Assembly: GCF_001949145.1 (NCBI RefSeq)
Contig: NW_019091396.1
Location: 721,851-785,850, forward strand
Direction: 5' to 3'
Length of the DNA: 64,000 bases
DNA from: Acanthaster planci
Lineage: Eukaryota > Echinodermata > Asteroidea > Valvatida > Acanthasteridae
Under the pieces are notes generated by a model. The model worked only from the letters and a program-made list of their open reading frames with translations, made no database searches and was not told the DNA's origin. The position numbers were made by a program, and so were the translations under genes. Positions 63,693 through 64,000 of this stretch are shown here, piece by piece (the stretch's first letter is position 1; each line of letters begins with the position of its first letter).

Positions 63693-63880
63693 CTGCGATG
63701 GTCGTGTATCTTGAGCAGTGGGCGTGGTTTAAACTGAGCTGGCGTCACACTTAAGAGCCGGATACTCCATGTACTGTGTGGACTCCGCGGGCGCGCGCGA
63801 AGAACTTCAACACAGACAATTTCGGTTGCGATGCAGATATGCGTAGACGGCGCTAATGTGAAATCCCTCTTTGCATACAT
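63693..63880 (-). other. Candidate non-coding first exon in a CpG-rich patch
   Basis: The minus strand has a near-perfect donor CGCAG|GTACGT at 63693. The upstream DNA contains GGCGCGCGCG-like and CCACGCCC motifs, typical of a promoter. It could be an alternative leader exon for PIP5K1 (same strand, 3.7 kb upstream) or the start of another gene. A coding frame crosses it but resembles nothing known. Confidence 0.3.
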
Positions 63881-64000
63881 TTAAGTCAATAACAAACAAC
63901 ATCGATCATACTCTCAAATGCGAAAGTGATTACTAGACCTTTGAAAACTGTTCGGCCAGTTTGTGTTTGGCATACGGCAGAGACTTACAGATGTCGAAGT

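Larger units (their letters stand above)
60301..64000. other. Upstream intergenic region, no recognised gene
   Basis: Open frames are short and unlike known proteins. Contents: a (TA)n tract, a weak plus-strand candidate exon MSCLIEFFDYCVP ending at CCAG|GTAAGA (62467-62507), and a GC-rich patch with a candidate minus exon near 63.7 kb. Otherwise nothing seen. Confidence 0.55.

Overview
This is nuclear DNA from a multicellular animal. Genes are split by long introns with GT-AG borders, most of the sequence is non-coding, there is an 890-base assembly gap (N) at 32874-33763, and the non-coding DNA is full of palindromic TACATGTA microsatellite and small inverted-repeat elements. The proteins resemble animal orthologues generally. 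The repeat style fits a marine invertebrate (echinoderm, hemichordate, lancelet or mollusc), but I cannot name the species or phylum from this window.

Layout: (1) 1715-3767, plus strand: the last three coding exons of a doublecortin-like kinase (DCLK). The rest of that gene lies upstream of the window. (2) 3768-17830: 14 kb of convergent intergenic or 3' UTR sequence with no supported gene, containing many repeats. (3) 17831-59958, minus strand: a complete coding sequence, in 14 exons, for a type I phosphatidylinositol-4-phosphate 5-kinase (PIP5K1). I derived every exon border by hand; reading frame and intron phase agree across all 13 introns, giving 2340 nt and 779 residues. The N gap falls inside intron 7 and is not required to hold coding sequence. 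(4) 59959-64000: upstream region of PIP5K1, with GC-rich patches and one candidate non-coding exon end at 63693 (minus), but no recognised gene.

The two genes converge tail to tail. DCLK is a CaMK-family kinase linked to microtubules; PIP5K1 makes PI(4,5)P2 at membranes and controls actin, endocytosis and adhesion. I see no sign that they share regulation.

The non-coding part is a collection of short non-autonomous DNA transposons: three TTAA-flanked piggyBac-like elements, two members of a family with GGGTNATTCC ends and visible 4-bp target duplications, two members of a family with TAATAC ends, one element whose terminal repeats are themselves tandem arrays, several single foldback elements, a head-to-head palindrome of tRNA-like half elements with two half copies elsewhere, tRNA-derived SINE pieces, and two decayed LINE C-termini. 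I found no clearly new coding system. The most unusual structures are the tandem-array inverted-repeat element (16256-16862) and the tRNA-like palindrome (37720-37996).
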